The notes: generated by a model from the sequence alone, not told the origin. A stretch of 64,000 bases of DNA from SVFI01 sp045535935 (GCA_045535935.1 JAZSMO010000020.1:1-64000), one strand, 5' to 3'. Positions 16,776-25,719 are shown, counted from the stretch's first letter. Program-made: numbers and translations.

Positions 16776-17840
16776 ATGTTAGATATCGGATTTTATGAAA
16801 GATTTCATGAGCTCGTTGCAGGGCTGGATGAGAATACAGAGTACACGGCAGATGAAATGTTTGCCAAACTGGAGGCGATTCGTAGCAGCGAGCCGGTTGT
16901 GTACAATATCGAGACGACCAACCGTTGCAATATGCGTTGCAATATGTGTCCGAGAACGACGATGATGACACGTTGCAACGAGGACATCGACCGTGAGACA
17001 TTTTTAAATGTAGTGGATCAGATTCGTCCGCACACAGAGGAAGAGTGGGCCAAATGGAAAGCGTTTTGCGAGAAAACCTATGGAATTTATGAGGATGAGA
17101 TGAGCGAGAACCATTTCTTCTTATATATTATTCCAAAGGTAATCCAGCTGCACGGCTACGGCGATCCGCTTCTTGATGTGCATATGGGCGAGTATGTAAA
17201 GATTCTTCACGAAAAGGGATTTTACTCTTATTTCAGCTGCAATCCGGCGAATATCAATCTTGAGAGAACTTACGAGATGCTGGACAACGGTCTTGACTAC
17301 ATCAAATATTCCATCGAAAGCGTGGATGATGAACTGCATAAACAGGTGCGCGGACAGGCTTCCAACTTTACGGAAAGTTATGAGAAGATCAAGCAGGTGC
17401 TCAAATACAAAGAGGAAAAAGGACTTAACACAACTGTCGTAATTACGATGCTTGATTTGAATCGTACACACCAGAAAGAAGATTTCGACAAACTTCTCGA
17501 TGCGTTCAAGGATCTCGATGTTTATATTTACCTCAAGAGTGAGGATTGCCAGTGGTATCGAAAAGATTTCCATGGAACGAATTCTATCCACTGGTCCGAG
17601 ATTTGCAAGCATCCTTGGATGACTATGACCATCAAGTCCAACGGCGAAGCTACCATGTGTATGGAAGATTTCAATAATGAAATCGTGTTCGGTGACACCA
17701 ATACACAGAGTCTCAAAGAAATCTGGGAGGGTGAACCGTACGAGAAATTCCGTTACCAGCACTTATTTGCTAAGGACAAGATCAAATGTGTCGGCGAGTG
17801 CGACATGAAACTGATGGGCGACTGCTACAAGATTGTGTAA
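16776..17840 (+). CDS. radical SAM/SPASM domain protein
   Basis: A 354-residue radical SAM enzyme. The cluster motif CxxxCxxC is Cys51-NMR-Cys55-NM-Cys58, preceded by IETTNR. A Gly-rich segment (LHGYGDPLLD) binds SAM. The C-terminal SPASM-like part includes PWMTMTIKSNGEATMCMEDF and the final Cys pair CVGECD...GDCY, implying an auxiliary 4Fe-4S cluster. Such proteins modify peptides or sugars; this one lacks a nearby precursor peptide gene. A membrane protein gene begins four bases after its stop, so the two are likely co-transcribed. The substrate is unknown. A variant close to the cell-surface-polymer group of radical SAM proteins is possible. Confidence 0.87.
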   Translation: MLDIGFYERFHELVAGLDENTEYTADEMFAKLEAIRSSEPVVYNIETTNRCNMRCNMCPRTTMMTRCNEDIDRETFLNVVDQIRPHTEEEWAKWKAFCEKTYGIYEDEMSENHFFLYIIPKVIQLHGYGDPLLDVHMGEYVKILHEKGFYSYFSCNPANINLERTYEMLDNGLDYIKYSIESVDDELHKQVRGQASNFTESYEKIKQVLKYKEEKGLNTTVVITMLDLNRTHQKEDFDKLLDAFKDLDVYIYLKSEDCQWYRKDFHGTNSIHWSEICKHPWMTMTIKSNGEATMCMEDFNNEIVFGDTNTQSLKEIWEGEPYEKFRYQHLFAKDKIKCVGECDMKLMGDCYKIV

Positions 17841-17844
17841 AATT

Positions 17845-18573
17845 ATGGCATGTATAAAAAAGACAAAAACCCTTCGGGCATATTTGGCGAAATTTATACT
17901 CCGGCTTTCTATTTTTGCCGGAGTATTTTTGCTGTACATTATGAATAAACCATTGATGTTTGAACTGATGACCCAGCCGGTTATGATGGGGATTACGCCG
18001 CTTCACGTTCTTTGGTTTATTTTTATGTTTATGATGATCCGTCATATTTTTCCGACGGAAACTCTTTCTATGGCATTCCGCAAGGCGGAAAAGAAAAAAT
18101 ACGATGAGGTGACCGACTATTCGCCGGCGGAGCTTCTGACCTTTGTGAAGGAGCAGAATGCAAGGGCATGGATTGTCATGCTTATCTGGCTTGTTTTTAA
18201 TGCGGTGTTCGGCGTTCTGTATCTGTACGGAATTATGGATGAAGCGGATCTTTTGATGCTGACCGTCTTCTATTTTTTGAGTGATTATATTTGCATTCTG
18301 TTTTTCTGCCCGTTCCAGAGCTTTATTATGAAAAACAGATGCTGTGTCAATTGCCGGATTTATGACTGGGGGCATTTCATGATGTTCACACCGATGCTGT
18401 TTATCCGCAATTTTTACAGTTGGAGTCTGTTTTTTACGGCCTGTATCGTGCTGATCAAGTGGGAAGTGATCTATGCGCGTCATCCGGAGCGGTTCTTTTA
18501 CGGCTCCAATAAAAATCTTCAGTGTGCAAATTGCAAGGACAAGATTTGCCAGCTGAAGAAGGTGGTAAAGTAG
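17845..18573 (+). CDS. multi-pass membrane protein with Cys motifs
   Basis: A 242-residue membrane protein with about six hydrophobic helices (about 22-36, 48-68, 115-135, 145-165, 190-200, 203-218). Two cytosolic-looking Cys motifs, CCVNC in the centre and CANCKDKIC near the C-terminus, could bind a metal or an iron-sulfur cluster. ATG 17845 lies four bases after the radical SAM stop. A TTG at 17833 would overlap that gene. I do not recognise a named family. Operon position and Cys motifs suggest it partners the radical SAM/SPASM enzyme, perhaps in electron supply or as a membrane anchor. This is inference from context only. Confidence 0.75.
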   Translation: MACIKKTKTLRAYLAKFILRLSIFAGVFLLYIMNKPLMFELMTQPVMMGITPLHVLWFIFMFMMIRHIFPTETLSMAFRKAEKKKYDEVTDYSPAELLTFVKEQNARAWIVMLIWLVFNAVFGVLYLYGIMDEADLLMLTVFYFLSDYICILFFCPFQSFIMKNRCCVNCRIYDWGHFMMFTPMLFIRNFYSWSLFFTACIVLIKWEVIYARHPERFFYGSNKNLQCANCKDKICQLKKVVK

Positions 18574-18603
18574 TGTCGTTTGTTGTCTGTGTGGGGTGAG
18601 ATG

Positions 18604-19317
18604 ATGAGAATAGCCGTGATTTCAGATACGCACAATTTGCTCCGCGAGGAAGTAAAAGAGTACATAAAGGATTGCGATGCGATTCTTCATGCGGGGGATA
18701 TATGCAGGCCGGATATTTATGGGGAACTTGCATCGCTCGGAAAGCCGCTGTATGCGGTGCGGGGCAATAATGACGGGGAATGGGCGGTTGAAAAGGGGAT
18801 TCCGGATTGTTTGGATATAGAGCTTGACGGATGGCGTATTTTTATGGTGCACGACCGCCGGGATATTCCAAAGGAAGTATTGTCAGACGGCGGATATGAT
18901 TTGGTCGTGTTCGGACATTCCCATAAATATGAGACGTTTTCTGTAGGGGAAACACTTTTTCTGAATCCGGGAAGCTGCGGACCGGTGCGGTTCCGCCTGC
19001 CTGTAACGATGGCGATTGTGGAGATTGGTGCTGCGGAGATGCAGGTGTCCTCCGCTTCCGTACAGAAGGTGGAACTTGGCGCAAGAACCCCATCTCTTAG
19101 CGGAGCAGATAAGGAGTTCTCTGATCGTGAAATTTCGCCCGGCGAGATGAAAACACTGGTCACCGCTGTGGTGAAAGATATTAAGAAAAATAAAAGTGCT
19201 GTGCAGATCGCAAAAAAGCATCGGATCAGTTTGGAACTGTCTGAGCAGATTTGCAGACTTTACCTAACCCACCCGGGTGTTTCGGTGGATGGGATTTTGG
19301 GGAAGATGGGGATGTAA
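18604..19317 (+). CDS. YfcE-type metallophosphoesterase with C-terminal helical extension
   Basis: A 237-residue protein. The calcineurin-like core (residues 1-155) has all motifs: SDTHN, GDICRPD, GNNDG, VFGHSHK and NPGSCGPVR. YfcE/MJ0936-like enzymes hydrolyse phosphodiesters with Mn or Ni. The core is normally 155-180 residues. Here about 75 extra residues follow, helical and basic, ending with a helix-turn-helix-like AKKHRISLELSEQICRLYL and THPGVSVDGIL. GGGG upstream fits ATG 18604 better than 18601. It is last in a run from the radical SAM gene and ends at a terminator. Confidence 0.87.
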   Translation: MRIAVISDTHNLLREEVKEYIKDCDAILHAGDICRPDIYGELASLGKPLYAVRGNNDGEWAVEKGIPDCLDIELDGWRIFMVHDRRDIPKEVLSDGGYDLVVFGHSHKYETFSVGETLFLNPGSCGPVRFRLPVTMAIVEIGAAEMQVSSASVQKVELGARTPSLSGADKEFSDREISPGEMKTLVTAVVKDIKKNKSAVQIAKKHRISLELSEQICRLYLTHPGVSVDGILGKMGM

Positions 19318-19352
19318 GACCAAGTTGCGGATGGAAATAATGTGTTTGGAAC

Positions 19353-19375
19353 AACAGGCAGGTATATTGCCTGTT
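19353..19375 (+). terminator. terminator after the metallophosphoesterase
   Basis: AACAGGCA, loop GGTATAT, TGCCTGTT followed by TTCTTTTT. Confidence 0.8.
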
Positions 19376-19392
19376 TTCTTTTTGCTCTAATT

Positions 19393-19469
19393 CGATAAAA
19401 GGCGGCGATAAATGCAAAAAGCATCGAATCAGCATGAAGCTGTTCGATGCAAATTTGCCGCTTTTATCG
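19393..19469. repeat. long imperfect inverted repeat at the end of the ferredoxin gene
   Basis: CGATAAAAGGCGGC (19393-19406) pairs with GCCGCTTTTATCG (19457-19469) with one bulge, and GCATCGAA (19421-19428) pairs with TTCGATGC (19443-19450). It covers the last codons of the ferredoxin gene and can end transcription of the minus-strand ugd-frhB-ferredoxin unit. Part of it resembles the 3' end of the adjacent metallophosphoesterase gene. Confidence 0.6.
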
Positions 19470-19644
19470 GACATACCTTGATACATTGGTAGCAATAAAC
19501 ACATTTACTCTCATCGACTTGGGGATATTCAAATCCTTCTTCGTCTTCTGTCATAGATATAGCTTTTGTCGGACAGATAGCATAACAGGCTGTACATCCA
19601 CAACACTCTTCTTTTCTTCTATACAAAACAGGTATTTTTTCCAT
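19429..19644 (-). CDS. 2[4Fe-4S] ferredoxin-like protein
   Basis: A 71-residue protein with two classic cluster motifs, CCGCTACYAICP and CVYCYQCIKVCP, each CxxCxxCxxxCP-like. ATG 19644 is preferred because AAAGGAG lies nine bases upstream; ATG 19653 directly abuts it. In polysaccharide loci a ferredoxin of this type is usually the N-terminal domain of an FrhB-like protein. Here it is a separate gene downstream of frhB. It probably passes electrons to the FrhB-like enzyme next door. It lies last in the ugd-frhB-ferredoxin run, in DNA richer in A and T than the flanks. Confidence 0.85.
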   Translation of the reverse strand: MEKIPVLYRRKEECCGCTACYAICPTKAISMTEDEEGFEYPQVDESKCVYCYQCIKVCPIKAANLHRTASC

Positions 19645-19756
19645 GTCACTCATCTCCTTTCATAATCGGAAATCCGAGCATCATCGCTGTTCCTTCTTTT
19701 TTGCACAAAATGTGCATTGCGCTTATGAATTTTTTCGTCTGGTTTGTTTTAAAAAA

Positions 19757-20650
19757 TTATACACCATATTTTTCTGTAATATAGCTAAATGGCTTGCTAC
19801 TGAAATCGCTCCAAAACTGTTCTCGATTCAGAGGTTTTGGGTATGGAGCTTTTAAGGATTGTTGCATGCTATCTTCTATGTTAGTCTTTTTTATAATCAA
19901 GTTATCTTTCACATAATTAAGATATTCTTCACCTTTTTCATTGTTGACTAGAACTAAAGATACTCCCTTATCATCATCAAATTCCGGTGCTGCCACCTCT
20001 ATTTTCCAATAATCTGCAATTGATATATCTCCGGATCGTATAACTGATTTGTAGGGACATTCATAACAGCTTGGACGTAAAACCGTATGCCGATAAAAAA
20101 GGTTTTTAAAAATTTCGCTACTAACATATTGACCATTATCAAATTTCAAAGTTTCTACATGGGCACGCCATCCAAAATCTTTCTTGTTTCTAAAATCTGC
20201 ATCAACAATTTTCGCATTTTCTCTGCTTTCATGCCAAAGCAAGTACTTGTTCCAGACTTTTCCGCTAGGTGCTCCGTGGCAAACGACATCCACGCATATT
20301 AGGTTAGGATACTGCTTGCCGAGAAATTGTTTCAGTCCTGCCACTTGACACGGTGTTCCTGAAAAAAGAACTTTTTTGTTTGCGTTCAGGTCTTGCTCTA
20401 CATCTTTGAACGTATCTCCTAGTCTGCTCTGGATATATTTTGAGCCTCGCATATGATCTCGTTCTGACACATTGTCTGCGCGGACATGTATAGCCTCAAA
20501 CTTTTCGTTCAAAACACATCCGTAAACTACTCCATTGTCTAACAATATCTTGTCCGACAATGCAGTAAAAACCCCTCCCGATCTGGATGCTGCTACTATT
20601 GATTCATCTTTATGTTTTACCGCATATACTTTGGGTTGCTGCCAGTTCAT
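19757..20650 (-). CDS. coenzyme F420 hydrogenase/dehydrogenase beta-subunit (FrhB) family protein
   Basis: A 297-residue protein of the FrhB C-terminal family. Hallmarks are SRSGGVFTALSDKIL near the start, GSKYIQSRLGDTF, SGTPCQVAGLKQFL, VVCHGAPS and CYECPY with GDISIADYW. These flavin/iron-sulfur proteins appear in bacterial exopolysaccharide clusters, where they are thought to reduce or modify sugar or polyprenyl intermediates. The usual N-terminal ferredoxin domain is absent and is encoded by the next gene. ATG 20650 has AGGAGG. It follows ugd by 61 bases on the same strand. Its low GC compared with ugd suggests acquisition with a polysaccharide locus. Confidence 0.85.
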   Translation of the reverse strand: MNWQQPKVYAVKHKDESIVAASRSGGVFTALSDKILLDNGVVYGCVLNEKFEAIHVRADNVSERDHMRGSKYIQSRLGDTFKDVEQDLNANKKVLFSGTPCQVAGLKQFLGKQYPNLICVDVVCHGAPSGKVWNKYLLWHESRENAKIVDADFRNKKDFGWRAHVETLKFDNGQYVSSEIFKNLFYRHTVLRPSCYECPYKSVIRSGDISIADYWKIEVAAPEFDDDKGVSLVLVNNEKGEEYLNYVKDNLIIKKTNIEDSMQQSLKAPYPKPLNREQFWSDFSSKPFSYITEKYGV

Positions 20651-20711
20651 TACATCATTCCTCCTTTTAGAGTAACACAGATACTCCGATTTTAAAATTA
20701 TCTAAAAATGG

Positions 20712-21950
20712 TCAATCCCGCTGAAAAAGGTCTCTTGTATATACTTTGTTTTTTACATCATCCAGCACATCTTCATACCGGTTTGCAATGATGCAGTCGG
20801 ACATGGTTTTAAAATTGTCCAAATTGTTTACGACTTTGCTGCCGAAAAATGTAGATCCGTCTTCCAAAGCCGGTTCGTAAATGATGATGGCAGCGCCTTT
20901 TGCTTTAATGCGTTTCATAATTCCCTGAATAGATGATTGTCGGAAATTGTCAGAATTTGATTTCATTGTCAGACGATAAACGCCGATAGTCACGTCTTTT
21001 TCGTATGCTGCATTGTAGGAAGTTGATTCTGTATAATCATAATATCCTGCGATGGAAAGTATGCGATCCGCAATGAAATCTTTTCTTGTCCGGTTGGCTT
21101 CTACAATCGCAGACATCATATTTTGCGGTACATCACTGTAGTTTGCCAAAAGCTGTTTCGTATCTTTTGGCAGACAGTATCCGCCATATCCAAAAGAAGG
21201 ATTGTTGTAATGCTGGCCAATGCGCGGATCCAGACACACACCGTCAATGATTTCTTTCGTATTTAATCCCTTTGATTCTGCATAAGTATCCAGCTCGTTA
21301 AAGTAGCTGACACGAAGAGCCAGATATGTATTTGCGAAAAGCTTCACGGCTTCTGCTTCGGCCAAACCCATAATTAAGGTTTGGACATCCGGCTTTAATG
21401 AGGCGTTCTTTAAGAGAGAAGCGAATTGCTGCGCAGCTTTTGTCATTTCGACAGATTCTTTCGGGCATCCGACAATAATGCGTGACGGATATAAATTATC
21501 ATAGAGTGCACGTGATTCGCGCAAAAACTCCGGACTGAACAGAATTCGATTTGTGCCGTATTTTTTGTGCAGAGATTCTGTGTATCCGACCGGAATGGTA
21601 GATTTAATCACCATGACTGCTGTTGAACCTACACTCAATGCAAGATCTATGACAGATTCCACCAAAGAGGTATCAAAATAGTTTTTTTGCGGATTATAGT
21701 TTGTCGGTGTAGAAATAACAATAAAATCGGCGTCTTTATAGGCGGATGCAGCATCCAACGTTGCAGTCAGATTCAACTGCCTTGTGCTGAGATATTCTTC
21801 CAATTCCCTGTCCTGAATCGGAGACATTCGGTTGTTGATTTTTTCTATTTTTTCCGGGATGACATCAACGGCGACAACTTCGTTTTGCTGCGCCAAAAGT
21901 ACCGCAAGTGACATGCCGACATATCCGGTTCCTGCAATTGCAATTTTCAT
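20712..21950 (-). CDS. ugd: UDP-glucose 6-dehydrogenase
   Basis: A 412-residue nucleotide-sugar dehydrogenase. The N-terminal NAD-binding motif is IAGTGYVGMS. The central catalytic Cys259 lies in GYGGYCLPKDTK. The C-terminal UDP-binding Rossmann domain includes VYRLTMKSNSDNFRQSS, with the conserved KxxSDNxR element. It oxidises UDP-glucose to UDP-glucuronate for surface polysaccharide. ATG 21950 has AAAGGAG upstream; a longer frame of 15 residues is unlikely. It heads the minus-strand unit and diverges from the glycosyltransferase operon at 22133. A TATAAT for this strand is seen at 21992-21987. Confidence 0.93.
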   Translation of the reverse strand: MKIAIAGTGYVGMSLAVLLAQQNEVVAVDVIPEKIEKINNRMSPIQDRELEEYLSTRQLNLTATLDAASAYKDADFIVISTPTNYNPQKNYFDTSLVESVIDLALSVGSTAVMVIKSTIPVGYTESLHKKYGTNRILFSPEFLRESRALYDNLYPSRIIVGCPKESVEMTKAAQQFASLLKNASLKPDVQTLIMGLAEAEAVKLFANTYLALRVSYFNELDTYAESKGLNTKEIIDGVCLDPRIGQHYNNPSFGYGGYCLPKDTKQLLANYSDVPQNMMSAIVEANRTRKDFIADRILSIAGYYDYTESTSYNAAYEKDVTIGVYRLTMKSNSDNFRQSSIQGIMKRIKAKGAAIIIYEPALEDGSTFFGSKVVNNLDNFKTMSDCIIANRYEDVLDDVKNKVYTRDLFQRD

Positions 21951-22049
21951 TGATTTGCTCCTTTGGATTACAATTCTTGTTTTTTTATTATACAACTATT
22001 TTGGGGGTAATGCTATAAATTGTTTGCGCTTTTGGGAGTTTTCCGGTGC

Positions 22050-22078
22050 TTGACAACTTTATGAAAAAAAGTCAGAAT
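22050..22078 (+). promoter_or_regulatory. sigma-A promoter of the 22-25.7 kb glycan operon
   Basis: TTGACA at 22050-22055, a 17-base spacer and CAGAAT at 22073-22078 (4 of 6 to consensus), 55 bases before the GT2 start. Confidence 0.5.
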
Positions 22079-22132
22079 GAAGTTAAATATTTACTCGATT
22101 AATGAGGAGAAAGAGTCCGAGGAGGACCGGCT

Positions 22133-23254
22133 ATGGAAAATAAACCACTGGTGTCTATTGTGATGCCTACTTATAACAGAGGATATATTATAGAAAAAGC
22201 AATTTTGAGTGCTGTTTCCCAAACGTATGCTAATTGGGAACTGATTATTGTTGATGATGCATCCACCGATGAGACAGAGTCAGTCGTGGCCGGAATTCGG
22301 GATGACAGAATTCGTTACGTAAAAAATGAAATTAACCGGGGGGCTAATTTTTCCAGAAACCGAGGTTGTAGTTTGGCAAAAGGGGATTATTTGGCTTTTT
22401 TGGACAGCGATAACTATTGGGGAAAAGAAATGCTGGAAAGTCAAATGGAGCTATTGGTGCCATCTTCTGCGAAGGTAGGATTTGTATTTTGCAGAGTGCG
22501 TTTTCAACAATTTGACAAGCCGTTAGAAGAGGGAAAAGTTGTTCCAAGAGAGCAATTTGACAGTGGACAAATAAATAGGATACTTCCTTATGGAAATATG
22601 ATTGATATGAATACAGTTGTAATGAAGAAAGAGGCTTTTTGCAAAGTAAACGGATTTGACGAGGAAATGCCGAGACTTCAGGACTATGAGCTGTTTCTGC
22701 GCTTGGTGCTTATGTATGATTATAAAGTGCTTTATAATCCGCAGGTGCTTGATACCAATGTGATACAGGGAAACAGTATATCTATGAATATGTCCAAATT
22801 GGAAAAGGCGGTTCTTTTGTTGCTGAAAAAATATGCAGCGTATTTTTCGGAAACAGCTTTGCACAGATGGATTTGGGAGTTGATTTGCGGAGTTCCAGAT
22901 GAAGAAGCAAAAGAATCTGTCGTACAAAAAATCATGGGTATAAAAGAAATTCCGGGTGAACATTTGATTAACAGACAAAAATTTGTTGAGGATTTTAAGA
23001 AAAAAAGCGGCCGAATATATGTGTATGGAATGGGCGAGCGAACCCAAAGAGCTTTGCCTTATCTCGGCGATTTTTTTGCTTATTTGGTATCTGATGGGCA
23101 CAAAGGACAGGATGGGAACAAACCGATTTTTGCTTTCTCGGAAGCGGATATCGCTCCGGAGGACGGGATTATTCTTTGTCTGGATACTTTAAATCTTGCA
23201 GAAGTTATACCACTTTTGGAAAATAAGGGACATACGAATTATATATGTTTGTAA
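22133..23254 (+). CDS. family 2 glycosyltransferase with C-terminal Rossmann module
   Basis: A 373-residue protein. The GT-A domain (residues 1-240) shows SIVMPTYNRG, the nucleotide-binding IIVDDASTDET, the DxD-type FLDSDN and the acceptor-side motif RLQDYELFLRL. About residues 290-373 form a separate small module beginning GRIYVYGMGERT and ending with a short strand, similar to modules in four other proteins of this window. It probably transfers a sugar to a lipid-linked or protein-linked glycan on the cytosolic face. It is first in an operon with a stand-alone module gene, a pyruvyl transferase-like gene and a DUF1919 gene. Donor and acceptor are unknown. Confidence 0.88.
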   Translation: MENKPLVSIVMPTYNRGYIIEKAILSAVSQTYANWELIIVDDASTDETESVVAGIRDDRIRYVKNEINRGANFSRNRGCSLAKGDYLAFLDSDNYWGKEMLESQMELLVPSSAKVGFVFCRVRFQQFDKPLEEGKVVPREQFDSGQINRILPYGNMIDMNTVVMKKEAFCKVNGFDEEMPRLQDYELFLRLVLMYDYKVLYNPQVLDTNVIQGNSISMNMSKLEKAVLLLLKKYAAYFSETALHRWIWELICGVPDEEAKESVVQKIMGIKEIPGEHLINRQKFVEDFKKKSGRIYVYGMGERTQRALPYLGDFFAYLVSDGHKGQDGNKPIFAFSEADIAPEDGIILCLDTLNLAEVIPLLENKGHTNYICL

Positions 23255-23267
23255 CGTGGAGAAGAAA

Positions 23268-23696
23268 ATGAAAATGGAAGAAGCATTGCGTCTCGAACGT
23301 AAGGAAAAAGACAAATTCAAACAATATTATGAGCTTATGGTGCTTTGGATGAGAAGACAGAGACAAGGTGCTTCCGTAGGGGATTATATATTGGGAAAAG
23401 GTTTTGACAGTGTAGGTATCTATGGCAAAGGGCTGCTGGGGGAGATGCTGTTTCAAGAATTGCAGGAGTGTGGGCGGTTAGAAGTTAAATGCTGTATTGA
23501 CATGAATAAGAACGATTGCGGAATATTTCCTGAAGTAATCACGCCGGAGGAGATTTCAAGAGATAACGCGCCACAGGTCATTATTGTGACTCCGTTTTTG
23601 GAATATGCAAGTATACGGAACGATTTGTCCCAAAGATGTGATGCCATGATTTTATCTTTGGAAGATGTGATTTATTTTTGCGGAAAAAAGGACTGA
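23268..23696 (+). CDS. stand-alone small Rossmann-module protein
   Basis: A 142-residue protein. Residues 1-45 are helical and charged. Residues 47-142 form one alpha/beta module starting VGIYGKGLLGEML, with CCIDMNKND and a TPEEISRDNAPQVIIVTP strand, and ending LSLEDVIYF. The last motif recurs almost exactly at the end of the WbsX-family protein at 36190 (LSLEDVIWEW). ATG 23268 is well placed behind GGAG. The module is found elsewhere in this window fused to GT2, GT4, WbsX and DUF1919 domains, so this gene looks like a free version of a shared adapter or nucleotide-sensing unit. Function unknown. Confidence 0.75.
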   Translation: MKMEEALRLERKEKDKFKQYYELMVLWMRRQRQGASVGDYILGKGFDSVGIYGKGLLGEMLFQELQECGRLEVKCCIDMNKNDCGIFPEVITPEEISRDNAPQVIIVTPFLEYASIRNDLSQRCDAMILSLEDVIYFCGKKD

Positions 23697-23707
23697 GGAT
23701 GCAGATT

Positions 23708-24847
23708 ATGAGAATCGGAATTCTTACGTATTTCAGAAATTATAATAACGGTGCTTTTTTACAAGCATATGCGTTATCTTCGTACTTGAAAAAGCTTCAT
23801 TGTGAATGGACGGTAGAAGTTGTAGATTTTCAAATGGAAAAGGAAGTGAACTTTCATGCCCGCAATTTGAATAATATACGACGCCGAATGAAGGGGGAAG
23901 AAATTGTTTATCGGGAGAATTTTGATCGTACGTTAAACAATCTGCCGCTTTCGAAGGAGAAAATTGTAACCGACGATCCGATGGAATTAAAATTATTTTT
24001 GGACCATCATTATGATGTGGTTGTAGTCGGAAGCGATGAAATATGGAAAACTGATAGCTTCCGGGGATTTCCGACACCGTTTTGGTGTAACTTCCCTTTA
24101 GAAAATTGTCTGAAAGTGTCCTATGCAGCATCCTCCCGGTGCAACGTAAATAAGATGAAGCAAAAGGATATAGATTATATAAAAAATGCATTGCGGGATT
24201 TTGCGTATATCGGGTTGCGTGATCAGACTACTTTTGATGCGTTTGAGAAGTTGGGTGTTGATAATTTACATATTAATTGTGATCCGACATTTACACTTGA
24301 TATTTCCTATGATAGAGAAGCATTTATGGCGGAAATGCGACAGAGATATCCGTTGTCCGATAAGAAAATAATCGGAGTGATTATGCAGGACGAGCGATAT
24401 GCACGAAAATTAAAGGAAGTGTGCGGAGCGGAGTATCAGATAGTTTCTCTCTATTTTGAAAATCGCACTGCGGATATCAGTATGCAGGAACTGGGGCCGT
24501 TTGAGTGGGTAAAAATGATAGGGTGCTGTGATTTTGTCGTGACGCAGATGTTTCACGGAACTGTTTTTTCGGTTTTAAACGGTGTCAATTTTTTGGCGGT
24601 AGACAGAGAAAAAGAAGGAAAAATCACTTGTCTTTTAAGAGAGTTAGGCATGAAAGATCATGGTGTGGTTATGGAAGACAAATGGGACACGTTGTATAAT
24701 GTGGTACATAAAGTGAAAACGTGTATGAAACAGACGCAGGATTTTGAAAGCTGCATTTTAAATGAGAGGAAAAAAATAGACGGGTTTGTGGCTTATCTGG
24801 AAGAGATGGCAAAGATGTGTGGGAGTGAAGCTAAATGTATGATGTAG
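23708..24847 (+). CDS. polysaccharide pyruvyl transferase family protein
   Basis: A 379-residue protein with the CsaB/polysaccharide pyruvyl transferase layout. The N-terminal half has GILTYFRNYNNGAFLQAYAL and VVVGSDEIWKT. The C-terminal half has IGVIMQDERYARKL and the conserved TQMFHGTVFSVL, which matches the HG motif of the family. Members add pyruvate ketals to glycans or act as glycan-modifying transferases. ATG 23708 is preferred because GAGG lies nine bases upstream; ATG 23699 abuts it. Its 3' end overlaps the next gene by 13 bases, showing translational coupling. The pyruvyl donor step is inferred by family. Confidence 0.82.
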   Translation: MRIGILTYFRNYNNGAFLQAYALSSYLKKLHCEWTVEVVDFQMEKEVNFHARNLNNIRRRMKGEEIVYRENFDRTLNNLPLSKEKIVTDDPMELKLFLDHHYDVVVVGSDEIWKTDSFRGFPTPFWCNFPLENCLKVSYAASSRCNVNKMKQKDIDYIKNALRDFAYIGLRDQTTFDAFEKLGVDNLHINCDPTFTLDISYDREAFMAEMRQRYPLSDKKIIGVIMQDERYARKLKEVCGAEYQIVSLYFENRTADISMQELGPFEWVKMIGCCDFVVTQMFHGTVFSVLNGVNFLAVDREKEGKITCLLRELGMKDHGVVMEDKWDTLYNVVHKVKTCMKQTQDFESCILNERKKIDGFVAYLEEMAKMCGSEAKCMM

Positions 24848-25719
24848 CAATATGGGGAACCGGAACGGAATATAATAAACATCTGACGCTGATTCAATAT
24901 TTTGAAAGTAAGCAGGAAATTTCGGTAAAGGTTGTTTTTTCGGGGGAAAAAACATCTGAATATATGGATGGATTTCGTGTTTGTTCCAAAGAAGAAATAA
25001 GAAACTATCATTTTGATTATTGTTTGGTCGCTATATCAAATTTCGAAAGTTTATTCCGTGAAGCTGTAACTATTGGGATTCCGATAGAAAAGCTTGTGCC
25101 GGTCAGAGTGCTGGCTATTCCGTATTTTAATTTTGAAACGTATATCAGATTAAAAGAGAGTAGGGTGACAATAATATCCCGTAATTGTTGGGCGGGTTTG
25201 TGTTATCATCGGCTTGGATTGCCGTTTTTATCACCGACGATTAATCTTTTTTTTAAGGATGATGATTTCAACAAGTTTGCGATGGATTTGGAAGGATATT
25301 TATCTTGTCCTTTAACTTTTGACGGTATCAGATATGACGGAAAGATCGGCAGAGAATATCCGGTCGGGAAATTAGAAGATGTATATGTTCACTTTAACCA
25401 CTATACAGATTTTGAAGAAGCAAAACTTGCATGGGAACGGAGAAAAGCTCTTGTTAACATGGAAAATGTTTTAGTGATATCAAGTACGACGTCAGAAAAA
25501 AATGCGATGGAATTTGAAGGATTGCCGTATGATAAAAAATTTGTCTTTGTACCGAAACAACTGGGGAGGATAAACAATGCTTATATTCCGCTGGATTGGG
25601 AAAGTGAAAAAGATGGAATAACGATAGGTATGTATTCGAATGGAGTAGCGAGTGGAAAATTAAGCGTTTTTGATATATTTGCTTTGTTAAATGGTGAAAA
25701 AAAGGCACGCACAAAGTAA
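24835..25719 (+). CDS. DUF1919 family protein with N-terminal Rossmann module
   Basis: A 294-residue protein. Residues 1-95 form the Rossmann-like module (YDVAIWGTGTEYNKH). Residues about 105-294 match DUF1919, with TIISRNCWAGLCYHRLGLPF, SPTINLFF and a DLEGYLSCPL strand. DUF1919 proteins sit in exopolysaccharide clusters and have been suggested to be acyl- or glycan-modifying enzymes, without firm proof. It overlaps the pyruvyl transferase-like gene by 13 bases and ends the operon. The start ATG lies within the previous gene and has GGGAG upstream. The fusion of the module to its N-terminus contrasts with the C-terminal fusion in the GT2 at 22133. Confidence 0.8.
   Translation: MYDVAIWGTGTEYNKHLTLIQYFESKQEISVKVVFSGEKTSEYMDGFRVCSKEEIRNYHFDYCLVAISNFESLFREAVTIGIPIEKLVPVRVLAIPYFNFETYIRLKESRVTIISRNCWAGLCYHRLGLPFLSPTINLFFKDDDFNKFAMDLEGYLSCPLTFDGIRYDGKIGREYPVGKLEDVYVHFNHYTDFEEAKLAWERRKALVNMENVLVISSTTSEKNAMEFEGLPYDKKFVFVPKQLGRINNAYIPLDWESEKDGITIGMYSNGVASGKLSVFDIFALLNGEKKARTK

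Noticed and set aside
16630..17001. N-terminal extension of the secreted protein gene on the minus strand
   Set aside because: It crosses the divergent promoter and the start of the radical SAM gene. The signal peptide begins at 16629 behind a good ribosome binding site.
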